Assembly (NCBI GenBank): GCA_012845835.1
Contig: JABAKD010000023.1
Span: 3,486,200-3,550,199, forward strand
Origin: Undaria pinnatifida
Lineage: Eukaryota > Sar > Phaeophyceae > Laminariales > Alariaceae
Direction: 5' to 3'
DNA length: 64,000 nt
Positions within the stretch are counted from its first letter, which is position 1, and each line of letters begins with the position of its first letter. This document shows, piece after piece, positions 31,061-41,520 of this stretch. The position numbers and the translations under genes are program-made. The notes below the pieces were generated by a model. That model made no database searches. It worked only from the letters and a program-made list of their open reading frames with translations, and was not told the DNA's origin.

Positions 31061-33780
31061 CGTGGGCGAGCGTGGTGGGGAGCAGCTTGTGCACCCTTCC
31101 ATCTCACTCTTCTCTACACCCACCTCTCCCCGTCTTCTCTTCGTTTTCGCCCTGCTGTAATATTTATGACATAAACCGCATAAACACCATCCTCCTTTAT
31201 CTCGGGCATACTGCAGAGGGCAGTACTTCGTCTAAGCACACAGCTCGGTGCTGTTATTGCTACTCCGTCTCCTGATCATCACTGTTAGTGAATAGGCAGC
31301 GGTAGAAATAACCCAACATTTATGCGGAGGCACCGAAAGGTAGCTGGGGAAGCATGACGCCTACGCCAAGCCTCAATGATAGGTGGTATAAATACCAGCG
31401 TTCCCGTGCTCTCTACGATGTGACTTCGTTATCTGCTGCTGCGTGATGTCGAATTCGGTGCTTATCTCGTCAAACACTGTCGCTATATCACGACGCTGTC
31501 GCCGAAGTCTCCACCACCACTGCTACCCACGCCGCACGGCCGCCGCCGCCGCTGGTGCTGGTGCTGCTGCTGTTTCTGCTGCTACTGCTGCTGTGCGGCG
31601 GCTGTTGTGCTGCGACTGCGGTTGGTGTGTTTCCACAAAAAAAAAAAAAAACGGCTGTTCTGTTGTTGTCGTGATGATCGAGGCGATCGAGCCAGGCGGA
31701 GCTGCTCTGCCGCAACTCATCTGGCAGGGCCATCGCCACCGTCACCTCCGTCCCCGTCCCAGCCACTGTTGCTTCTGCGGCTGCGGCTGCGGCTTCGGTG
31801 TTATTGCTGCTGCTGCTGCTGTGTTGCTGTTCTCACTCTCTCATACGAGTGTTCCAAAAGTAGTCTGGTTCGTTGTTGCGGGAGATCGATGTTTCTGTGC
31901 GTGGATTCCGTACACATCAACGAATGGCACGTTTATCATATACTCATTTTTTGTTTTGTTGTCAATTTTTTGTCGCAAACTCAGATTAACGCATGTCGGG
32001 GTGAATCAAGCCTTTTTCAAGCCTGGTGGATGCATTTTTAGTGATTTATTTTCAACGGTAATACTGTACCCGAGAAAATATATTCCGTTGGTGGAGCAGA
32101 AAAACACACGGACAGATTTGTCTCCACCAACGAGAGCATTCCTTGACCAGCTGGATATCATTTACACAGAAAGGTGAAACGATACCACGTGTGAGAATAC
32201 GACATTTTTTAACCGTTATTGTTGTGAGAAGTTGCACTTTATAAGGTGTTTCCCAGGCTCGAAGTAACTTGCATTGAGGTTTGCGGATTCGTTCCGGTTT
32301 GTCGCCTTTTAATTAGGTGTAGAGTAGACCAGAACAACAGTACTACCCATTAATATCACAAGACAAACACCTCACATAAAAACACACATCAAACGCAAAA
32401 ATTGCTGTGAAACTCATGAACAGCAAAAAAAGCAACTGCTGAGGGCAGAGCTTGTAGAATAGTATGGCTCCATCCGTTTACACGCACGAAAACAAGGTTA
32501 AGGTCTTTAAATTGTTTTGATAGAGAGAATGGAGCAGTTCTTTTGTGGCGTGTCTTGATCGTAGAAGATTTAAAAAACTGTTAGAGCTCACCGGGACCAC
32601 TCTCGGGTGGAACTCGACGCTGCAGGATGTCAAGGGCGAGCTGAGCGCAAGCGAGATGGGGTTTCTGCTGATAACGTGGGCGGACATGATGCATTCGTTG
32701 GATTTGCCACCCCTGCCAGGAACTCGAGCACGTTCTTCATCATGATAAGCGAGGCATTTGAGTATGCAGGGGCGTGAGATACACATGTGTAGGAAAAGCC
32801 AGTGAACCGCTCGTGTTCGAGACAAATTCGTTTCAACGACACTCTGGAATATTTCCTCAACCCAAAGATCGGGCGACGGGATCATCTGCCTGCACTAACG
32901 AACGATATGAACGGCGTAGGTGGGTGGGCGAAGTTGAAGTGTACGTGTAGCGTACACTTGGGTCGGGTGATGAAGGTAGAAACTGCGGGATCTGAGTTGG
33001 TGTGGTGTCCCACTGTCTCCCAGAACGCACTAAATGCTTCTCGCCACGTTTGGCGTTAAACAAGCGCGGTTGCCTGGTACAACTATTACCAAGAAATGCT
33101 ATACACCACGCGCGGGTTAGTAATGGGGTTTGGCGTCTTTGCTCGGTTGGGCTCAGTGAATCATTTTACGGGTACACCCCAGTACTGTGTAAATAAAATA
33201 TTGGGTGAGGGAACGGCATCACATATACACGGTCCCTTGTGCCGTAAGCAAGGCACGGTACACAGGCCTTTAGCCGTGTCGAAGTTCACTGCGCGATGTT
33301 GTTTTTTTCCGAGAAAATGCAGTCTAAATGTACATACATTGATACATAGACTAGATGTTGCTTTGTATGTAATATACTTCAAACTTTGCTTCTTGCTTTC
33401 GTGCACTACGCTGTTCCAGGTGTGCTCTAACAGGCAAAACATAAAAACATCTCTAGACTAAACAAGCCGCACTTTGCCCATTTTTTGGGTATAAAAACGA
33501 CTCAAAATATATAGACTATAAGGCCTAATCTGGTCAAACCTTTTCGTAGAATGCATCTCTGGAACATCAGGCTATGCGATATGGTCTCCGGCTTGAATAA
33601 CGTCCTTTCGTTCGTATCGAAGTTAGACTCCGGAAAGCGTACGTACAAACTTTTTTTGCGTACAATGTCAAAACATTGCCGACTCTTTTAAGATTTCGAC
33701 CTACCCATTATGGGCAAGTCGTACTCGGTTTATTATTTCATATATGTGATTATTTGTGAATAAAAAGTAGTCTCAACATC
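31061..33780. other. No confident gene; GCT/GCC-rich stretch
   Basis: 31530-31830 is dominated by GCTGCTGCT/GCCGCC words and an A15 run (about 31637-31650). The 244-codon frame across it (31443-32177) is of low complexity. 32545-32745 holds a plus-strand frame with ordinary composition (a Phe-Lys-Lys-Leu-Leu-Glu-Leu stretch), but with no start, domain or partner exon. Confidence 0.35.
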
Positions 33781-33799
33781 TTACACATTTTTGAAATGC

Positions 33800-34400
33800 A
33801 ACTCACGGACCACGAGCACCTTTCAGAGGAAGATACGATCTGCACCACTGACTGCTAAAAAAATGGGACCCCAATAACACGTAGGAAAAGTTGAAAAGAA
33901 ATAACGTCGTTGTCGATCGCGTGGGCATTGCTCGTATCGTGTTGTTAGCTTTTCCGCGACATAGCTTGGTTGTTCATGCCAGCGAATCACCAAACCTTCA
34001 CCACCGTACACTTGGTGATAGAACTATATCGAATACTACGCAACATAAACAATATATGTTCCATAGAAAATACGAGGTCGATCATGCTCACGACACCGTG
34101 TGTGTTGATGAAAGCGAAGGGGGCGAACCGATATCCACAATCACCATACACAAGCAACCAAGCCAACTCTGCAGCACCGCATCTTCAGGATAAAATCTGC
34201 ATAAAATATCGCGAGCTGTGTTCAGTTAGAATTTATGCCTCAAGGCGGCACATTCAGCGCGATGTGGTCACCGTATCCTTCCCATCTCATTCATTCGTCA
34301 CCATCATCGCACGTGTACCATCGGTTGCACAGCCTCATGGCAGCTTTGTTGCGCAATACGGCTACCAGGCACCGTAGCTTCTGAGCAATCTACCAATCGT
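33800..34400. repeat. Diverged duplicated block downstream of EsV-1-7 gene 1
   Basis: The stretch aligns in parts with 51490-52020, which lies in the same place relative to EsV-1-7 gene 2. On the minus strand both encode a short matching segment (Val-Ala-Glu-x-Leu-Ser/Thr-Thr-x-Tyr-Glu...Phe-Phe; about 33900-33955 and 51570-51625). On the plus strand GGCAGCTTTGTTGC pairs with GCGCAGCTTTGTTGC. Short frames overlap and no complete gene can be drawn. It may be remnants of a gene that travelled with the EsV-1-7 gene. Confidence 0.4.
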
Positions 34401-34805
34401 GAATCTGAGACTTCGTCGATATACATGGCGCGCTTCGTCATACGACAACGTGCCATACTCAGTTATTGTTGCAGGACCAGCCTAAAAATATGTAGCATAC
34501 CCTCGACATAACGAGGCCGCAATCTCTTTCACCAGACTGGGCAGAAACGAAGATAAAAATCTGATAACAACAGCTTTTGTGCCTGAGGTAAAACTCCAAT
34601 GTCAATATTTCTGACGGCGGTAACCCATAAATGTCTCTGAAGCGCACCCAAGATAAAATAATGTGCGCCGTGTGGGCGAATGACGCATCCGTACAATGTT
34701 GCAGCCGCCACGCCTTTCACTAAATCAACAAAATGTGTTGGACCACCCGACGGATCGACCTCGACCAATGCCGAAACGGATATTGCACAGAGCCAACCAA
34801 GCATG

Positions 34806-35858
34806 TCAAAATAAACACTCGGCTTTGACAGGAAACGAGGGCCTTCGCTCGGCACGGTGCGATAACCTGTACGATATACTTTCGCTACGATCAGCTCCTG
34901 CAACGACCAAGCACTTGGCACACGACACGTGGGAGCAACAGTTGTTCCGGAATTTTTCCATGCAGTCCACTGCATGTCTTTTACAGTACACTCCTGTCTT
35001 GTTGCCGATGATATTGAAGCTCGGTTTGTCTGTGCACGAGGCGTGTGAACATCGTATGCTCCGCACACGTGTCATGGAACCATCTGCATGTTGCTCACAG
35101 TACAGCGCCGTCGTGCTACCAAGCACATTGAAGCTCGGTGCCTTTGTGCATGTCTTGTGGGAACAACGCCGGCTGCTAACGTCTACCATAGCATCATCGG
35201 CATGCTGTCTACAGTACATTTCCGTCTTTCTGCCGAGGACATTGAAACTCGGTTGTTTTGGGCACGAGGCATGTGAACATCGCATGCGCTTTACGTGAAC
35301 CATGGAATTGTCGGCATGTTGCTTACAGTACAGCGCCGTCGTGCTGCCAAGCACATTGAAGCTCGGTGCCTTTGTGCATGTCTTGTGGGAACAACGCCGG
35401 GTGCGAACGTCTACCATACCATCATCGGCATGCTGTCTACAGTACATTGCCTTCTTGCTGCCGAGGACGTTGAAACTCGGCTGTTTTGTGCACGAGTCGT
35501 GTGAACACACCCGGCGACTTACGCCAACCATGGAAATGTCGGCATGTTGCTTACAGTACATTGCCGTCGTGCTACCAGGCATTTTGAAGCTCGGTGCCTT
35601 CGTGCACGTGTGGTGTGAACAACACTTGCGGCGTACGTTTACCATGCCATCTTCCGCGTGTTGTTTGCAGTATACTGGCGCTTTACAGCCAAGGACATTG
35701 AAGCTCGGTCTCTTCGTGCACGTTTCGTAGGAACAGAGCTTGTTGCGTACATCCACCATGCCATCGTCCGCATGCCTCTTGCAGTACAAGGGCTTCTTGT
35801 TGCCGGCGACGTTGAAGTTGGCTTCCTTCGGGCAAGTTTCATGCGAACAGCGCCCCAT
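34806..35858 (-). CDS. EsV-1-7 cysteine-rich repeat protein (gene 1), 350 aa
   Basis: From the ATG at 35858 the protein is a string of eight repeats of about 37 residues with ligands C-x4-C-x16-C-x2-H, a typical one reading Cys-Ser-His-x-x-Cys-Thr-Lys...Tyr-Cys-Lys-Gln-His. A ninth, cut-short repeat keeps only C-x4-C. A ~35-residue basic tail (Gly-Ala-Asp-Arg...Ala-Glu-Arg-Arg...Glu-Cys-Leu-Phe) closes it. This is the EsV-1-7 domain, probably a zinc-binding fold. In brown algae the best-known member is IMMEDIATE UPRIGHT, needed for basal system development in Ectocarpus. Molecular function is not known. All eight full repeats keep all four ligands, so this copy looks functional. The frame is open for 68 more codons upstream, but gene 2 supports the same Met as start because it has no in-frame upstream ATG. 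No intron is seen. Confidence 0.85.
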   Translation of the reverse strand: MGRCSHETCPKEANFNVAGNKKPLYCKRHADDGMVDVRNKLCSYETCTKRPSFNVLGCKAPVYCKQHAEDGMVNVRRKCCSHHTCTKAPSFKMPGSTTAMYCKQHADISMVGVSRRVCSHDSCTKQPSFNVLGSKKAMYCRQHADDGMVDVRTRRCSHKTCTKAPSFNVLGSTTALYCKQHADNSMVHVKRMRCSHASCPKQPSFNVLGRKTEMYCRQHADDAMVDVSSRRCSHKTCTKAPSFNVLGSTTALYCEQHADGSMTRVRSIRCSHASCTDKPSFNIIGNKTGVYCKRHAVDCMEKFRNNCCSHVSCAKCLVVAGADRSESISYRLSHRAERRPSFPVKAECLF

Positions 35859-36640
35859 AATAGCCTCCGATTCAGGGTCGTGATGTCGCCAGCGTAAAAT
35901 ACGTCTCAAGCTGACCTGCACGCACCGGTTGAACGTGAATTCAGCGATACATATCGCAATATGTTTGAAAGGCGTTGATATTAATACATATATATATAGG
36001 GGTTTGCCTACGAACAGCACCCGGTACTGGCCCGCGAAGCGGTGCCGAAGGTTGGCCCACAAAATTTGGGTAAATGTGTACCGGATTGGATTGCCAGAAT
36101 CCCGTGCGGTTGTTGAGCTGGCATTTTACGTGTTCAAAATACCCGCTATCCGACCCAGCGAAAACCGTATCATACGGGACATAAAGCGGGAATTCATGTT
36201 TTCCCTCATTATCACAGCGCTCCCATTCCCACCCCAGATGATGCCTGGAGCGCGGGGATCACTAAGCCTCACAACGTTCAGCAGCGACGACAAGTACGGC
36301 AGTGTTGCTGTGCACGCGTGAAGACTCATGTTGTGTCCGGAGACGACAGGCCCAGCTCTACCAAGGGTTTAATTCCCATTGTTTCAACCATTCCCCTCGA
36401 CAGGGCATGTTGAGTTTTGACAGGGCTTTGACCGGCAATTCTTATTGGCCAGGAATAACAGCACATCCTTTCTGCCGGAAGAGCAAAATGTACACTGCAT
36501 TGACGGCATGCGGGCACAGGCTGGTTTAGGCGAAAAGGAGGAGTTGCGTCCCCCGACGAATGTCCCCGCCGTTTCATGGATTCAGACAATGATTTCTTCA
36601 CACCTCATATTATGTGATCTTGCGAACACCTCACTCTTTA
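35859..36640. other. 5' flank of EsV-1-7 gene 1
   Basis: The first ~50 bp (GCCTCCGATTC... and CGCCAGC...AAGCTGACCTG) match the flank of gene 2 at 53837-53920, so the duplication includes some promoter or leader. A (TA)n stretch lies at 35985-36000. The rest has short frames only. Confidence 0.4.
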
Positions 36641-37815
36641 TTATAAAAATGAAAATACACTCCAGCTGTGAGATCGAAGATTTCGTCGAAACTCATCTTT
36701 GCAAGCTGTGTGTGATACTCCGATCGCGCGGATTACGAGTTGTGTGTCCTCATTAAGCATATAGGTCGGCGACTCCCCTTACAACTACAGTGTAGCTATC
36801 AGGGTCAACAGGATGATTTTTGTCAATCTGTGCGCAGAAACTATAAAACCCGTTTCTGAGGGGGACAAAATCTGACAGCTGTGAAGGGGAAAGGGGGGGC
36901 TGGTTTTGATCAAAAGCGAGCGGGTTTGGAGGGGGGCGGGGGGGGGGGGGGGAAAGGGGGCAATTTGTGCATGTAAGCTATAAATCCTTTCGAGGGGATA
37001 AATCTGACGGTTTTGGCACCAGTATATTATTGGGGGCGGGGGGGGGGGGGGGGGTTGGGGCGGGGGGGGGGGGGGTTGGGCGGGGGGGGGAGCTCAATAT
37101 GTGCCTGGAAAATATAGATTATTTTGAGGGGATAAATGTGACAGTTTTGGAAATAATACATCAGTTTATCATGTATATCCTGGGGTAAGTCGTACAATCA
37201 GTGAGTAAATAGAGGGTGGAGTGTTCGAGGGGGTGGGGTTGGGATGGGTTGGGGGTGGAGGGTGGGGGGTGGGGGCGGGGGGGGGGGGAGGGGAGGGCTT
37301 TAGGTGAGGGGTTTGTTGTACGTGTGGTGCTAGGTCTAGGCGAAGGTGCGGGTGATGGGGAAGAAGGGGGCGTTCGAGGCGGGGGGGGGGGGGAAACACA
37401 GCGGCATGGATGGCTCTCGAAAGATAATGAGGTGATATCCTGTGCATGAAGTGTTTATTAATGTGGCGGATTTCGATATTTGGTGGGGCGTTCGAGTAAG
37501 GGAGAGCAAGAGGGTGGGGGGGGGAGATTTTTTAGGAGGTTTAGGTCACAAGTAATATTCAAATACACTTCGGCTGTGAGATCAAAGATATGTAGCAGCT
37601 TGTTATACGCGTGGTGCTAGGTCTAGGCGATCGTGCAGGTGGTCGGGAAAGAGGGGGCGTTCGAGGGGGGGGGGGGGGGGGAGGGGGGGGGGGGGGGGGG
37701 GGAACACAACGGCATGGATGGCTCTCGAAAGATAATGAGGTGATATTCTGTGCGTGAAGTGTTTAGTAATGTGGCGGATTTCGATATTTGGTGGGGCGTT
37801 TGAATAAGGGAGAGC

Positions 37816-37846
<31 letters not shown>

Positions 37847-38330
37847 TTTTTTAGGAGGTTTAGGTCAAAAATAATATTCAAATACACTTCGGCTGTGAGA
37901 TCAAAGATATGTAGCAGCTTGTTATACGCGTGGTGCTAGGTCTAGGCGATCGTGCAGGTGGTCGGAAAAGAGGGGGCGTTGGAGGGGGGGGCGGGGGGGG
38001 GGGCGGGGGGGAATAATTGAAAACTACGTCATGGATGGTCAGAAAGATAATGACGTGATATCAACTGCGTATAGGTGTTTATTACTAAGGCCGATTTTGA
38101 TTGTGAGTGGGCCGTTTGGACAGACTAGGCCGAAGGGGGGGGGGATCGGGGGACGGAGGGGCGGGGAGGGGGGGAAGGGTTGGGGTTTGTTATGAAAAAG
38201 AGGTCAGTGGAGGGGGAGGGGAGGGGGGGGGGGGGGGGGGGGGCGGGGGCGAAGAGATTTCAATATGTGCGCGGAAACTATAAATTCTCAAAGGAGACAA
38301 ACCTGACGATTGGGGGGGGGGGGAGGGGGA
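36641..38330 (+). repeat. Poly-G-punctuated tandem repeat array (copy 2)
   Basis: It starts with a complete A unit (36652-36745) and B unit (36755-36815), then C and D segments. Repeated ~290-320-bp units follow, containing CGTGGTGCTAGGTCTAGGCG (near 37322, 37609 and 37929), GGCATGGATGGCTCTCGAAA and CGGATTTCGATATTTGGTGG. G runs of 20-30 separate them (37020-37090, 37660-37705, 37820-37845, 38220-38243). The large low-complexity Pro/Gly frames on both strands come from these runs. Confidence 0.85.
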
Positions 38331-39269
38331 ACACAGCGGCATGGATGTATCAACTTCCCTGGTATTTTTCATGAGGTTTTCCTGGAAAATTATATGCGGA
38401 CTACCTCGGGCTGACATTTGTGGGCGAAAAAAGTAAATACACACGGAGGTCAGGCCTTGGGATGGGTATGTAAAAATGGGTGTAGATTGGAGTCCCTCTT
38501 ATAATCTGTGTACGAGTAGACGTTTGGACCTTGTGTGCGTAAAAACCAGTGAAATTCGTTTTTGTTTTCAAAACTCTAGGTTTTAGTGCAGGATTTATTT
38601 CCTTAGCCAGAATATGTTTTTTGCCGAATATAGGAAGGTCATACTATCAACATTTTGCTGGACCAACTCTACATAGATGCTTGAAAATACATCCACAGGG
38701 TTCGTTGTAAACGCGGTGCAAGATACTTCGCCCGTTCTTGGAAAAGGAGTAAACATTTTTTAAAAAGTCGAAGGCCCGCCATTGGTGAATACGAGTTTCG
38801 CTCCCAGGGACACCTCGAGACCATACTTGAAAGCGGAAATAGGTCAAGTCACCTTCTGCCGGTGAAAATGGGGGTCCCCAACTAGATCTTGCGGAGCGGC
38901 ATTCGTGTGGGAGAGCGTTTACGCGGTTTTACTTGAACAGGCCTGGAAGCATGTGGGGTGGTGACTCCAAAAACAAATACTCGCGAAAACATGATAAGTA
39001 TATGCCGTCCGTGTAACGCTTGTGGCTGGCATCTCTCAACAAAATATCGCTCAAAAAGATCGCAAATACCTAGCGGAGCCGTACTCGTATATACAGAAAG
39101 TCCCTCCCGGCATCCGACAAGCGATGAGCTCTAGACGCGTGCTACGATAGAGGGTGCACCATTTTTTTGCTACGGTTCTTCACATCCGGGAGCTCCAACA
39201 AACTGAATCGAAGGAAGAAAAAAAAGCTACCGGTTGAAAACTTCCATGGCAAAGGTTACCGGTCTCGGA
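38331..39269. other. No gene recognised
   Basis: Only short frames occur. A 66-codon minus-strand frame (38647-38847) has no domain. The sequence looks unique. Confidence 0.4.
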
Positions 39270-39660
39270 CGATTTTAGGTTGAAGGGCCCCCAAAGTTTG
39301 AAACCATTTTAAGTGAAAAGCGCCACCTGCATCGTAGCACGCGGCATGTTGTCCGAAAAAAAAAACATAGTTCCGCATTAGACACCGCTCCATGCGGTCG
39401 GCGAAAAGGACCGTTTATGTCACGCCATCGGAAATATGCAAGATATCCTTCAGTAAAACACACCGATATGTCTTGTACGTGGCCTCACAACGGAAAGGAT
39501 AACATCGATAATGGATATTGTCGTTGATTCCACGAAGAACTACAACAGGTAGGGTTGCGCACAACAACTGATCACGTTGACTCCCTCTGACAGGTTCGAC
39601 AAATGTATGGTCCGGACCTTGGCGTTTAATGTGGCACCGCAATCAGCAACGGTGTTCATC
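39270..39660 (-). pseudogene. Decayed relative of the unknown ORF at 55.8-56.4 kb
   Basis: Minus-strand frames at 39415-39642 and 39275-39463, in different phases, resemble successive parts of the C-terminal ~110 residues of the ORF at 55790-56449. Both have a shared Ala-x-x-x-Glu-Leu-Cys-Phe ending. At DNA level TTGGCGTTTAATGTGGCACC aligns with TTGCTGTTTAACGCGGAACC. The phase change implies a frameshift. The family is not recognised. Confidence 0.35.
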
Positions 39661-40584
39661 GGATTTTGTTAGTTTTTTTTCTTCATTTCCGGGCTATGCT
39701 AGATGAACGAGGTAATACAAGCTAAAGCAGATCGGGCAACGGTTTTGACATCAAGTGCTGAAACACAACACTTGGTAATCAAGAAGACAATTAACGCACA
39801 CTATACCAAAGCAAAAAATATCAAGTGACATGGAAGGCCGAACAATAGGACCTACAAAAAAACAGTGATGGGAAGTACCGCAGAAAAGGGACTTTACCTA
39901 CCGGTAATTTACCGCAAATCACCATTTGTGTTTACCTACCGGTAATTACCGCGGGTGTATACCGGGACGAAAATGCCCCGTCCCGGGATTTCCTACACTT
40001 CTTTGGTCCAGTGATGGTTTGCATCTGTCTCTCTTTGTTGTGTCTCGGTTGACTGGTTGAAAGAGCCTCTACGCGTCCCATATACGCATGTATGTATAAC
40101 GTACTATGTACTATAGTGCTCCTGTGGTACCACCGCTGCTGCCACCACGGTAGTTTCCCACTAGTTTCTACTTTGTGTCCTTGTGTTTTCAAAATTAATT
40201 GTTGTTCATATTTCATATCTTATTTTCCGGGGCAAAATGAAACAAAGAAACGAGCCTGACACTTGTGGAGATGTGGGTTTTCTGTTTTCTGTGAACTGCG
40301 TCGAAGGCTATAGGCTATACACGTAGTTCTTCGAAAACGGAGGGTGCTCTTTTATTTTTTATTCAGCTGCTTGATTTTTTTCATTTATTTGACGCAAAAC
40401 GCAAGAACAAACATAATGAAACAAAAACAAAACGAAAAACCAATAACCAATGACGAACGCGAAAACATCATGTCGTCGTTGTACGATTCCTCTGTCTCAT
40501 CGCGCAAGGTTGCCCACTATCCCGGGCACACGAAAAAAAAATAAATCCAACAGCGTACTACTCAACTATTCAATGCTCCACTAG

Positions 40585-41095
40585 GAAGAAGACCGGCTAC
40601 CACGTAGCCCAGTGCACGAAGGCTACCGCAGAGTCCACGGCCCTCGGCGAAAAGTACCTCAACGCCCTTGACGACAAGCGCGAAGCTACGCGGAAGCGCG
40701 CCGCGGAGGAGGCCACCGTGAGGTTGCGACCCACGTATCTTCGCCGTAAAGGCGACGGCTCGGGGAAAGAGGCCGCTGACAAGGCGTTTGCGCGGATGCT
40801 AATCGCGACGGGCCAGTCATCCAGAAAGTTTCTGACATAGATGCTCTCACCAAGACCGAAGGACTGGCCCGTCGCGATTAGCATCCGCGCAAACGCCTTG
40901 TCAGCGGCCTCTTTCCCCGAGCCGTCGCCTTTCCGGCGAAGATACGTTTGTTGCAACCTCACGGTGGCCTTCTCCGCGGCGCGCTTCCGCGTAGCTTCGC
41001 GCTTGTCGTCAAGGGCGCTGAGGTACTTTTTGCCGAGGGCCGTGGACTCTGCGGTAGCCTTCGTGCACTGGTCTACGTGGTAGCTGGTCTTCTTC
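40585..41095. repeat. Large inverted repeat: two 234-bp arms, 43-base loop
   Basis: 40585-40818 is the reverse complement of 40862-41095 with only scattered mismatches (for example CTACCACGTAGCCCAGTGCA against a copy with one change). The 43-base spacer is 40819-40861. Both arms come from the 5' part of the hAT transposase coding region. A transcript across it would form a ~230-bp hairpin. Confidence 0.95.
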
Positions 41096-41289
41096 GCGAA
41101 GTGAGCCGCCATTCTCTGGGTGACACCAGCAAACTGACGGTCGCAAAGTTTGCACTTCACCACCATCTTGCCCTGCGACGCTGCAGCCGTGACAACCGTG
41201 ACCAGCTGAAGGAGACCTTCGCGGCCCTCGATGACGTCAGGCTCAAGCGAGAGTGCGGACCCCAGAGATCCCCAAGAGGAAGATGCCAT
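40819..41289 (-). pseudogene. Truncated hAT transposase with BED zinc finger
   Basis: From the ATG at 41289 the minus-strand frame has an N-terminal region, then Val-Lys-Cys-Lys-Leu-Cys-Asp with a following His-Phe...His-Val-Asp-Gln-Cys, a BED-type DNA-binding finger. A charged helical stretch and Ala-Arg-Met-Leu-Ile-Ala-Thr-Gly-Gln follow, as in the start of the hAT catalytic part. At about 40861 the sequence folds back on itself: the frame stays open to 40597 but reads the antisense of its own earlier codons, which is not meaningful protein. The RNase-H-like catalytic domain and the dimerisation domain are missing. Confidence 0.75.
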
Positions 41290-41520
41290 GATGTTTGTCT
41301 TGTTGATGTGTGTGGTGTGCTTCTGTGGTTTGAGTCGTGTGGTCTGCTGTTTGCTGTGAACTTGAAAATTTTGAAATCAGCTGCCTGCCAAAAAGAGGGG
41401 GGCCCGCGGGGAACAGGGGGAACCCAGGTGAAAATTACCCCATTTTTTCATGTTACCTACCCCCGAACATCGTTACCGGTAATAACCGGTACCCCGGTAC
41501 TTCCCATCACTGCAAAAAAA

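Larger units (their letters stand above)
39863..41512 (-). mobile_element. hAT-family DNA transposon derivative, 1650 bp, complete ends
   Basis: Perfect 18-bp terminal inverted repeats CAGTGATGGGAAGTACCG lie at 39863-39880 and 41495-41512. They are flanked by the 8-bp direct repeat CAAAAAAA (39855-39862 and 41513-41520). CAG-type ends with an 8-bp target duplication are diagnostic of hAT elements. Sub-terminal copies of ACCGGTAA occur at both ends. The minus-strand gene opens with a BED zinc finger, as in hAT transposases, but is cut by an inverted duplication, so the element cannot encode a full transposase. It must have been mobilised by a related active copy. The intact ends and target duplication suggest a fairly recent insertion. 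Confidence 0.92.

Noticed and set aside
31443..32177. 244-codon plus-strand ORF
   Set aside because: It runs across GCTGCTG/GCCGCC microsatellite and an A15 run, giving Ala/Cys/Arg low complexity; other frames there are also open.
40597..40861. C-terminal part of the 230-aa minus-strand ORF in the hAT element
   Set aside because: It reads the antisense of its own first half because of the inverted duplication, so it is not real protein sequence.
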